Shown here: one piece after another, positions 58,101 to 64,000 of the stretch | How positions within the stretch are numbered: position 1 is the first letter of the stretch | Layout of the letters: every line of letters begins with the position of its first letter | Assembly: GCA_051294375.1 (NCBI GenBank) | Contig: CM119268.1 | Location: 430,415-494,414 of the forward strand | DNA from: Paraspadella gotoi | Taxonomy: Eukaryota > Chaetognatha | Direction: 5' to 3' | DNA: 64,000 nt | The notes under the pieces: generated by a model | The model's database searches: none | What the model was told of the DNA's origin: nothing | The model's input: the letters and a program-made list of their open reading frames with translations, nothing else | Made by a program: the position numbers and the translations under genes

Positions 58101-61100
58101 GTGAGAGCAACAAAGCTGGTCTAACTAGTTGTGAACCTAAATCAAACGATTTAAAGAGACCTGATGCAAAACGCTTGAAAACTCGGGATTTTGATTTGAA
58201 CTATGTAAGTCACTTGGCGGAAAAATTGGGTTCAGATTTTACTTCCATGTCTGTACTGGATGAGCAAGATGACCACACTTACAATCTTCCTGCCTGGTAT
58301 TTTTTTTTTAAACTCCAGAGTAAAAGAAAATGAAGTTGAAAAAAACATTTATCTTTATTTCAGCGAACCTCGTCGTGGCTTGTCCAGCTTGAAAAACTCC
58401 CAAGCTGTCCCAGAATCTCAAAATGTTTCAAACGAAAGTCAAATAGTTTTTGATGCCAAACCTAAAAAGAATGGAATCACGAAAGCTGCCTTCAATTACA
58501 CCGACACCTTTATCACAAAGATTCACAATGAAGATCTTTTTAGATTCACAAATCCCAACAGTCATGATTTTCTTTTTGAATGTCATCATAAATCAGGTGG
58601 GAACAACAGACTAGTCAGGTCTCACCTCGATTTTTCCTCTGTTCCCGCGGAATTCAAAACCATTGCAATGCAAGATCCCAGATGCTTCCTGCAAAACCTA
58701 ATTGATGATGTTATTGCAGAAGGAAGAGAGAAAGAGGAAACCTCCAATCGCTCGGCCCAAAGTTTTATGTCGCATCCGAATCAATATTTTCCGTCAGAAC
58801 AAACTCAAAATATTTCGTTACAACTAAATAAAAATCTTTCTCCTCAACTAAACCAAAATGAGACTATTGATCAACTGATGATAAAAAGAAGAAAAATGAC
58901 AAGAGCTTCTTTCGGGACCCCATATCCGGGACATTTGTCCCAGCGAATTGTGGAGCTGGCCCTCATCCAGTTGGAAGCCGTTTTGTCTCATTGCAATCAC
59001 GAGGACATTGATAACGATCCAACAATGACAGATGTTACATGTAAGAACATTTAGCCAGAAAACAAAATTGTAATGTTAATCCATGTTTAATTTTTTTAGG
59101 TGCAATTGCTGACCACGCTTGGCCTCGAATGCTTAGATACATTGAGGAAAGTTATATAACTTTTACTGATTATCATAATCGAGCATCTTTTAATCTAAAA
59201 TAATCTAAAATTCAGCTCCTTTTATTTTGATGCTAGTACGGAGTACAATATAGTATTCCCCGATCTAATACTTAAGGGAGTGTTCTTTTTATACAATTGA
59301 AGCATTATACCACTTCATTGATAGGGAAGCCAGTTACTTTGGGAGTGATTAAACGAGACTGTGAGAGAGTCTTGATTGAAAGCTTGCAGGGACCTGCTAT
59401 GTCATTATCTTGTAAGAGTGATGGAGGCCTTAAACCACCAAAACCTGTCCAAAGTTAGGGGCAAGTTAGCTTATTTATTAAATGAATGGATAATTTTTTA
59501 ATTGTTTGCACCAATTTCACCAATTTCATAAATAAAACCTTTATGTTTAGGAAATTACTTCTGGTACACGAACACTTGACCTGCCTTCCCAAATGATCAT
59601 TAAGAGCCGCACAATGATGCAGGAGTTGATACCTCTAATGAAGCAGCATCATATTGATGGCGACAAAAACATGTGGATTATTAAGCCACCCAACTCTTGT
59701 CAAGGAAGAGGGATTATCATTTCTAAGGTAAAAACCAGCAAGCATCTAGAATATCTATTAAGGTGTAGTAAAATTTCTAAATTTAACTTTAATTAAAATT
59801 CTAAAAGTGAGGAACGAACAACATTATATTAATGAACATTTATGTAATAAAAAAAATTTTAATAAATTTTACAATTTACACAGTAGGCCATATTTATACT
59901 AGTACTAAACCAATAAATGTTAAAATTTCAAAACAGTTTTTTCTAAGATTTTTTTGCAGATTTGGATTCGTCAGAAAAAGTTGATAGAAAAAAATATAAC
60001 TCTTTTTTAAAAATTCTTTCATTAAGTGAGTCAAAAATTAGAAAGAGCTATATTTTAAGCTGAAAATTAACTTTTTAGATATTAAAAATAGTTTTTTTAA
60101 TTTTTAACCCACTTAATGAAGGAATTTTTAAAAATGATTTATATTTTCTTTTATCAACTTTTGACGAGGTATTCAAATCTGCAATCAAAATTAAAAAAAG
60201 CTTATTTTAAATTTTTTTGATTTCATAAGGAGAGTACTATTTATAAATATAGCCTACTGCAAAAATTAAAAAACATAAAATTAATTTTTTTTACAAATTA
60301 ATGTTCACTGATGGTATGTTGTTCATAATTGACTTTTAGAATTTTCGTATGTAACTTTCACTACGCCTTAATATCTATATGTATAAAACAATAGTAAAAG
60401 ACATTTTAATACTAACAGTAAACAATAATGAATGTAAATAAACATTAACGACGAAATAAACATTAATAAGGTAATGTTGAATCCTTTGTAAATGAGGAAG
60501 AATAATATTGGAAGTTTAAATAAACAAATTGTGTTGCGGATTGGTTATCCGCACACCGTTTGGACTTCAGCGTTGAAGCAGTCAGGTTCAAACCCTACTC
60601 TTGTACACCTAATTCTGGAAAGAATAAGTTTTAAAGTAAAATTTGAACTGTTACTATGCTTTTCAATAATAAATTCTGTGCTTTACAAATGTAAAAAATA
60701 GAGCTACATGACAATTTAAATGAGTTAAAAATAGATATATGCCACTTTAACTGAGTTTTTTCTTCCTTCAGAATTTGGCAGAAATTTTACGAATTGCAAA
60801 GTCTCGACCGGTCATCTGCCAAAAATACATTGAACGACCTCTCACAATTCTTGATACAAAGTTTGACATCAGACAATGGTAAGTAAAATTATCAAATTTA
60901 AGGTAGTGTTATAAAAATATTTGTTATTGTACAACGAGTCAAACAAAAATGATGTTATGGTTGGTATTCTGAGATGCTTTATTGCGATCACGGCCAAACA
61001 AATTAATTACATTTGCTAATAAAATTTCAACATCCCTAACAAAAACATGACCCATTAATCCAAGCTATAACTAAAGTTGTTTGAACAACCAAACAGGTTC

Positions 61101-62758
61101 CTCATAACTTCATGGAATCCGCTGATGCTCTGGTGGTATAACGACTGCTACATTCGCTTTTCTTCTCAAATATTCGATCTGCAAAATTTCAAGATTTCTA
61201 TCCATTTGACCAACAACGCTGTCCAGGTCCAGATCTGAAGGGTAGTTCAGGAGTAAACAATGCAATGCCGTAAAGATGCAATTGACTCACAATATCGACT
61301 TTAGCAGATATAGTAATTTGATTAATAATTTTATTCTAATTGGTTCTCTCATTCGAATTAAATACATTGCTCCTAATAGTGTTTTGATAGTGTTGAGGTT
61401 TAAAAAATTTATTTTTCTTTTTGGCTGAAGAAACATTTCAAAAATCAAAGGCAGAGATCCGCCCTTCTTCCTGAGGAGAACATGTGGGATTCTGAAACCT
61501 TTGCCGATTATTGCCAAGGTTGATTGAGGGATAATGATTAGTTGTTGATTTGTAGTCGGGAATTGCATAAGTTCACCCCGCCTATAAGCATAATACCTTC
61601 AATCGTGACCCGCCGGATCACTGACCCGGTGGCTCAAGTGAGTAAAGCCATCTTTCAGCTCATGAGCACTAGGTACCAGGTTCTATCCCTACGCGGTACT
61701 TACCCTGTGGGTATTTTGAGGACGGCCATAAACCGCTTTCGGGGGCGTGGAAAACCCGTAAGCCTTGTTCCAAGCCCAGGACCCGTTCCAAGGCTGCTAG
61801 AGGAAGTTAAAGAAGTTGCACATAGCACACTTCAGCCCACCTTGCGCCTTATCCACAGATTGAAGGATGTTGATTGGTTGTCGAAGACGATTGGGTATTA
61901 GTTGAAAATATTTTGACATCCGGGTTGTTTTTTGGGTTTTTTTTCATGTCTTTTCGTATTTAAAATAAATCTCATTTCGTTTTTGCAGCTCAAACTTTTG
62001 GCATTGACGTTTTCAGAACTGTCACTATTCCAAAAATGAAAGTAACTAACCTTTTGTTATTATGATCTTAATATGTCTTTAAAAATATTAAATATTGACC
62101 CCATTTTCAAGACTCAAATCACCGGAGTCATGAAATGCGCGACAGACTTCATGATTCACCGACATAATTCCTTTGAACTTTATGGCGCTGATTTTATGTT
62201 GGATGAAGAGTACCATCCATGGCTGCTTGAGGTTAGGTTTTCATAGGGTAAATGAGTAATTGATATATTAATGAATTAGTAAAACGTTGATTGATTCTAG
62301 AACAGCAACAACAGGGTTGCGCCTGCGATGCCCAGCTGCATGGGTCATCTGACCTGTTGGCGTTAGAGGATTCCGACCCTCAGAGGCGCAGTTGCCCTCG
62401 AACAGTCTAGTTTGCGCCAACGAAGAAGGAAGTCATTAGGACTGTAGACGGAACTTAATGTGTGGGATGGTGTCGTTTCCCCTATGAACCAATGGGATTG
62501 ACTGAATGAAGCAATTGCTCAAGAAATCATTAAGGAAATTGATCCAATAGAATCAGTGAATTTATCAAGCAATCTATCAAATATTACTTTTTCTGGCCAA
62601 TCTATCAATCAGATCAATGCTTGTCCCGCTCTGAGTGGATCCACGAGTGTTACCAAGCGGTTGTGTCGTTCGGTCATCGAAGACACGATGAAAGTTGTTT
62701 TGGATAAAAGATTGGATGACAAGGCAGAGACAGGAGGGTTTGAGTTGCTCTATGAGGT

Positions 62759-62792
<34 letters not shown>

Positions 62793-63233
62793 AAGACTCA
62801 TGAATTTTTTTTTCCTTCGGGGCAGGAAAGGGGTCCATCAAAAGAGAATTTAAACAAGGAAATTCGTTGCTCAACTTTATTAAAAGTGAGTATTTTATTA
62901 AACTTTTTACTTGTTTATCATTAAAAAATTGATTAATAATTAATCATTTTTATATTAACTGTATAGAATTTAATGTTTAGACTTTTTCTTTTTTATTAAA
63001 ATCCTATCCTTTGTGAAAATATTGCAAAATGGGGCGTTTAGGGGAAATAATGCCAAATGGGGGCGTTTTAGGGAAATAATGCCCAACTTTTATAAAAATT
63101 ACAAGATTACCTGTTTTACGGTATTTGTCGTCTTTAGGTAAACGGAATGGCGTTCCACATTGCAGCAGCAAAAAATCAACAAAAGTCACCACCAATGAAA
63201 ACGAGAGAATCGTCGAGACGTCGCACAAATTGA
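53611..63233 (+). CDS. TTLL3: tubulin monoglycylase, TTLL3/TTLL8 type (about 17 exons, 5' incomplete)
   Basis: Spliced gene for a tubulin-tyrosine-ligase-like enzyme of the TTLL3/TTLL8 glycylase branch. Members use ATP to add the first glycine to glutamates in tubulin tails of axonemes. Exons: 53611-53739, 55133-55266, 55612-55792, 56468-57144, 57314-57634, 57814-58296, 58364-59040, 59100-about 59150, 59551-59727, 60772-60878, 61097-61226, 61431-61518, 61989-62041, 62112-62231, 62613-62756, 62826-62885 and 63138-63233. Family marks: ESLKSRGWVEK, GFFWTSGR, GSFCTKGGLC, FPRAFQL, DGDKNMWIIKP...GRGI, QKYIERPL, TKFDIRQWFL, HLTNNAVQKHF, FELYGADFML and WLLEINACP. A fast-evolving E/R/K-, Q- and S-rich middle of several hundred residues separates the N-terminal domain from the ATP-grasp core. 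All junction phases agree except 59150 to 59551. About 1200 residues are visible. The start codon is not seen. Confidence 0.88.
53930..54200 (+). mobile_element. tRNA-derived SINE in TTLL intron
   Basis: TCACACCGCCTATAAGC, CATCAGCTCATGACCATTAG and GGGATCGATTCCC (box B) then GGAAACCCCTCGAGCAAGG and CGCCTTATCCACAT match the copy at 61560. Confidence 0.6.
54311..54740 (+). repeat. four copies of a (CT)n-CCCAG-GTCGATGCCTGCG unit
   Basis: A core of about 40 nt starting GTCGATGCCTGCG and continuing GAAGTCGCTTCTTTAAG recurs at 54311, 54424, 54514 (degenerate) and 54704. Each is preceded by a CT tract ending in CCAG and looks like an amplified 3' splice site with the start of an exon. Confidence 0.6.
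54703..54832 (+). other. candidate cryptic or poison exon in the TTLL intron
   Basis: A 130-nt segment bounded by (CT)n-cccccag and by cag|gtgaga lies between two phase-0 TTLL exons. Entered in phase 0 its frame meets an in-frame stop, and 130 is not a multiple of three, so inclusion would break the protein while skipping it keeps the frame. Its first 40 nt belong to a 4-copy tandem repeat. Confidence 0.3.
55133..55266 (+). CDS. TTLL3: TTLL3-like exon with FFWTSGR motif
   Basis: A (CT)n run of about 50 bp and ctccag lead directly into the exon. It encodes HQLSLIRRLYRSELSGIANA, LRPIVPGFFWTSGR and ESMFTLLNSR. The P.F(I/F)WT..R segment is conserved in TTLL3/8. It ends in phase 2 at AG|GCAAGA, a GC-AG type donor, and joins exactly to the next exon. 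Confidence 0.82.
55612..55792 (+). CDS. TTLL3: TTLL3-like exon with GSFCTKGGLC motif
   Basis: Acceptor aatctcaaag, donor aag|gtgtat. It encodes PDIFWNHYGSSGGSFCTKGG, LCDIMNEIHW and RDIFPRAFQLSRPEDVLDFV. NHY...GSF.TK.GLC and (F)FPR..(R/Q)L are the signature of the TTLL3/TTLL8 N-terminal domain. Confidence 0.9.
55880..56230 (+). mobile_element. family 2 repeat in a TTLL intron
   Basis: GCGAGTACTCGC palindrome at 55887, TAACTTTTCGGTCGG, GTCTGTCGG repeats, TTACCTTAAAAATGC, a shared body (AAATCTAAGTGACTGC) and CATGTCATGTCA repeats at its end. It lies in the intron before 56468. Confidence 0.6.
56468..57144 (+). CDS. TTLL3: TTLL3-like exon, TACLNLLKL start then E/R/K-rich repeat
   Basis: The acceptor is ctctttaaag, and the first residues VTACLNLLKLVAEM continue the VVDFK of the previous exon, as in the family. 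About 100 residues of imperfect E/R/K repeat follow (units like EERRKEEGGEMEKE), predicted to be a charged single helix or coiled coil, then an acidic tail. I place the donor at tcaag|gttcga (phase 2), because it joins to 57314 and leaves a long open frame. Confidence 0.75.
57314..57634 (+). CDS. TTLL3: TTLL3-like exon, basic Ser/Lys-rich linker
   Basis: Entered in phase 2 after atccaag, the frame stays open for 107 codons. It holds a duplicated KKCPIISQ / KCPIISQK unit, then a Lys/Glu-rich segment and TKRTAAPL. The donor gag|gttaga restores the exact phase of the next exon; a gttagg donor is used again at 62232. No known domain. Confidence 0.6.
57814..58296 (+). CDS. TTLL3: TTLL3-like exon, poly-Gln linker
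   Basis: Acceptor caatattacag, donor tg|gtattt. It begins DSSDGNSGDLNDVHSANIFK, has a CAA-repeat Gln tract (SSKQQQQQQYQQELQQQ), and ends HLAEKLGSDFTSMSVLDEQD then LPA. Low-complexity linker between the N-terminal domain and the ligase core. Confidence 0.72.
58364..59040 (+). CDS. TTLL3: TTLL3-like exon, large variable linker
   Basis: Acceptor ctttatttcag, donor t|gtaaga. It starts EPRRGLSSLKNSQAV and ends RASFGTPYPGHLSQRIVELA, LIQLEAVLSHCNHEDID and MTDVT. The last 40 residues look helical and lie just before the catalytic core. Confidence 0.75.
59100..59150 (+). CDS. TTLL3: TTLL3-like exon (3' end unresolved)
   Basis: The acceptor tttttttag joins in phase to the previous exon and reads CAIADHAWPRMLRYIEE. 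The only nearby donor, a|gttata, ends in phase 1, while the next exon needs phase 0. A microexon, another donor or a base error must explain this; the open frame itself runs on to a stop at about 59203. Confidence 0.5.
59280..59500 (+). repeat. interspersed repeat R in TTLL intron
   Basis: GGGAAGCCAGTTACTTTGGG, GAGAGAGTCTTGATTG and the 3' part GGGGCAAGTTAGCTTATTTA match the other copies. Here the frame is broken by a TAA. Confidence 0.6.
59551..59727 (+). CDS. TTLL3: TTLL3-like exon, nucleotide-binding loop
   Basis: Acceptor tatgtttag, donor aag|gtaaaa. It encodes MMQELIPLMKQHHIDGDKNM then WIIKPPNSCQGRGIIISK. The (M/I)WI(V/I)KP......GRGI segment is the ATP-grasp entry of the TTL domain; here the usual P.(A/S).SRGRG loop reads PPNSCQGRG. 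Confidence 0.87.
59759..60370 (-). mobile_element. foldback MITE with 8-bp TSD, copy 2
   Basis: Ends TAAGGTGTAGT and CTACGCCTTA flanked by ATATCTAT (59751-59758 and 60371-60378). About 612 bp and inverted relative to copy 1. It lies in the TTLL intron between 59727 and 60772. Confidence 0.85.
60525..60650 (+). mobile_element. probable tRNA-derived SINE fragment
   Basis: Head ATTGGTTATCCGCACACCG and box B-like CAGGTTCAAACCCTAC. Too short and diverged to be a working tRNA. Confidence 0.4.
60772..60878 (+). CDS. TTLL3: TTLL3-like exon with QKYIERPL and KFDIRQW
   Basis: Acceptor cttccttcag, donor tg|gtaagt, phases 0 and 2. It encodes NLAEILRIAKSRPVICQKYI, ERPLTILDTKFDIRQ(W). These are conserved TTL-domain strands; QKYI.(R/N)PL and KFD.R are near-universal in the family. 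Confidence 0.9.
61097..61226 (+). CDS. TTLL3: TTLL3-like exon with HLTNNAVQ
   Basis: Acceptor accaaacag, donor cag|gtccag. It encodes (W)FLITSWNPLMLWWYNDCYIRFSSQ, then FDLQNFKISIHLTNNAVQ. HLTN..(I/V)QK is a hallmark of TTL ligases, and the W..Y.D.YIRF stretch is typical of the glycylase branch. Confidence 0.9.
61431..61518 (+). CDS. TTLL3: TTLL3-like exon with LPEENMWDSETF
   Basis: Acceptor ttggctgaag, donor g|gttgat, phases 0 and 1. It encodes KHFKNQRQRSALLPEENMWD then SETFADYCQ. The (L)P..NMW.S..F element is specific to TTLL3/TTLL8-type proteins and closes the gap between HLTNNAVQ and the next exon in frame. Confidence 0.85.
61560..61880 (+). mobile_element. tRNA-derived SINE in TTLL intron
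   Basis: Box A-like GGTGGCTCAAGTGAG near 61629 and box B-like GGTTCTATCCC near 61679, followed by a conserved CGCCTTATCCACAG tail region. Same family as 53930 and, inverted, 18826. Confidence 0.65.
61989..62041 (+). CDS. TTLL3: TTLL3-like short exon DVFRTVTIPKMK
   Basis: Acceptor tttttgcag, donor aaa|gtaact. The first two bases complete an Ala codon, then QTFGIDVFRTVTIPKMK. Matches the family pattern of W/F..(V/I)I.P.MK before the helix that leads to FELYGADF. Confidence 0.8.
62112..62231 (+). CDS. TTLL3: TTLL3-like exon with FELYGADFML...WLLE
   Basis: Acceptor cattttcaag, donor gag|gttagg, phase 0 on both sides. It encodes TQITGVMKCATDFMIHRHNS, FELYGADFMLDEEYHPWLLE. FELYGADF and (P)WL(L/I)E(I)N carry acidic residues that coordinate Mg-ATP in the TTL fold. 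Confidence 0.92.
62613..62756 (+). CDS. TTLL3: TTLL3-like exon with INACP
   Basis: Acceptor ctatcaatcag, donor gag|gtgaga followed by a GA repeat. It encodes INACPALSGSTSVTKRLCRS, VIEDTMKVVLDKRLDDKAET and GGFELLYE. IN.(S/C)P, the RLC...(Q/I).DT..VV.D.R segment and FEL(I/L)Y follow the TTLL3/8 C-terminal core closely. Confidence 0.9.
62826..62885 (+). CDS. TTLL3: TTLL3-like 20-codon exon
   Basis: It lies after a 69-nt intron (gtgagag...ggggcag) that is mostly GA repeat. It encodes ERGPSKENLNKEIRCSTLLK, donor aaa|gtgagt. Phase 0 on both sides; no domain. Confidence 0.65.
63138..63233 (+). CDS. TTLL3: TTLL3-like terminal exon
   Basis: The acceptor is tcgtctttag. It encodes VNGMAFHIAAAKNQQKSPPM then KTRESSRRRTN and stops at TGA 63231-63233, in phase with the previous exon. 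The basic Ser/Arg tail is poorly conserved in this family, so support comes from phase and splice sites. Confidence 0.62.
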   Translation, partial: VNGMAFHIAAAKNQQKSPPMKTRESSRRRTN

Positions 63234-63482
63234 CATGGAGCGACATGACATGAAAAAACATGTCATGAAGAGACATGACATGGGAGGACACGACAATAAG
63301 TTCTTACGTTTCTTGTTTTTAAAGATTCAGAAAAAAAAAAAGGTTATATCAGTATGTAGGACATGTCACTTGACGTAAAGCCAACATGATGTAACAGGAG
63401 CGGTTTTTTCAATGAATTATGAGTCAAATGATCTGACTTGTTTTTGTCCAATTGTCAATTTTCTAAAATCTGAGCTGACAGT

Positions 63483-63488
63483 AATAAA
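63483..63488 (+). terminator. candidate polyadenylation signal of the TTLL gene
   Basis: AATAAA about 250 bp after the TTLL stop codon, before a long GA microsatellite. Position fits a 3' UTR end; a single hexamer is weak evidence. Confidence 0.3.
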
Positions 63489-63522
63489 TACAGCGTTATT
63501 CTCCAAAAATGTTTTTGTCACT

Positions 63523-63584
<62 letters not shown>

Positions 63585-64000
63585 CGGGTAATAGGAATAT
63601 TTAGGGTCACAAATGTAAAAAACCCAATTTCGTTAAAAGAAAGAACCGAGATTTTATTTTCTCCCCTTCCTTACTACTTTGCATTATTTATTAATTGAGT
63701 GAAAAACTATTTTCGTTGCGTTTTACTTGAGTAGTTTGAATAATATGTCAAGAAATTAGCTTTAAATGAATAATATTAAATGTGACCTTATTAATTATTG
63801 CTGGAGTAGGCCCTTTCTGAGATTATTCAAAAAATATTTTTAAACTTTTTTTGAAAAAAAAAAGAAATATTAGCAACGAAAAAACATTTTAGATTTTTAC
63901 AAATTTAATTGAAAATATTTTTAGGGGAAAGAAGATTACGTTTATTTCTCATGTCTACACTTTTTAAAAGTTTTATGCAATAATTTTTTTTGTTTTTGTT

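Noticed and set aside
62301-62370. Alternative TTLL exon starting at NSNNRVAPAMPSC after attctag
   Set aside because: It ends at a stop within 20 codons, and joining 62231 directly to 62613 gives the conserved WLLEINACP.

Overview
The window is eukaryotic nuclear DNA. It has spliced genes with GT-AG introns, long AT-rich non-coding stretches, SINE- and MITE-like repeats, and an extreme load of (CT)n/(GA)n, (GAC)n/(GTC)n, (TCC)n and other microsatellites. It contains no bacterial operons, CRISPR arrays or functional RNA genes that I could find. The two recognisable genes are metazoan: a Golgi family-31 glycosyltransferase and a ciliary tubulin glycylase. Together with the repeat style this fits a marine invertebrate, possibly a lophotrochozoan such as a mollusc; that placement is inference. 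Ten stretches of N (13 separate runs), nearly all at simple-sequence tracts, show a draft assembly.

Layout. 1-13.6 kb: a block (1-about 4.1 kb) followed by a second block (4.39-6.8 kb). The first block recurs at 7182-11457 and the second recurs inverted at 11483-13430. This looks like a duplicated haplotype or tandem copy with an inverted contig, and the second copy is rich in small indels. 13.6-33 kb: repeats, pyrimidine-rich DNA, a CRE plus X-box cluster near 16.1 kb, a near-perfect 257-bp hairpin at 16.6 kb, an 8-bp-TSD MITE at 17.5 kb, and SINEs at 30.9-32.2 kb. 32.98-50.5 kb (+ strand): eight exons of a beta-1,3-galactosyltransferase-like GT31 gene whose 5' end (membrane anchor exon) was not found. 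53.6-63.2 kb (+ strand): about 17 exons of a TTLL3/TTLL8-type tubulin monoglycylase, with N-terminal exon(s) missing, probably in or near the gaps at 53.2-53.56 kb. The exon phases agree throughout both genes except for one unresolved junction in the TTLL gene (59150/59551).

The two genes are neighbours in the same orientation, but nothing shows a functional link: one acts on glycans in the Golgi, the other on axonemal tubulin. The most interesting non-genic signals are three copies of an apparently unnamed about 615-bp foldback MITE, each with a perfect 8-bp target-site duplication; a repeat superfamily with palindromic heads and an internal GTCC/GTCGG microsatellite; two SINEs that share a body but carry different tRNA-like heads; and introns whose 5' ends start in (GA)n while their 3' ends are rich in (CT)n.
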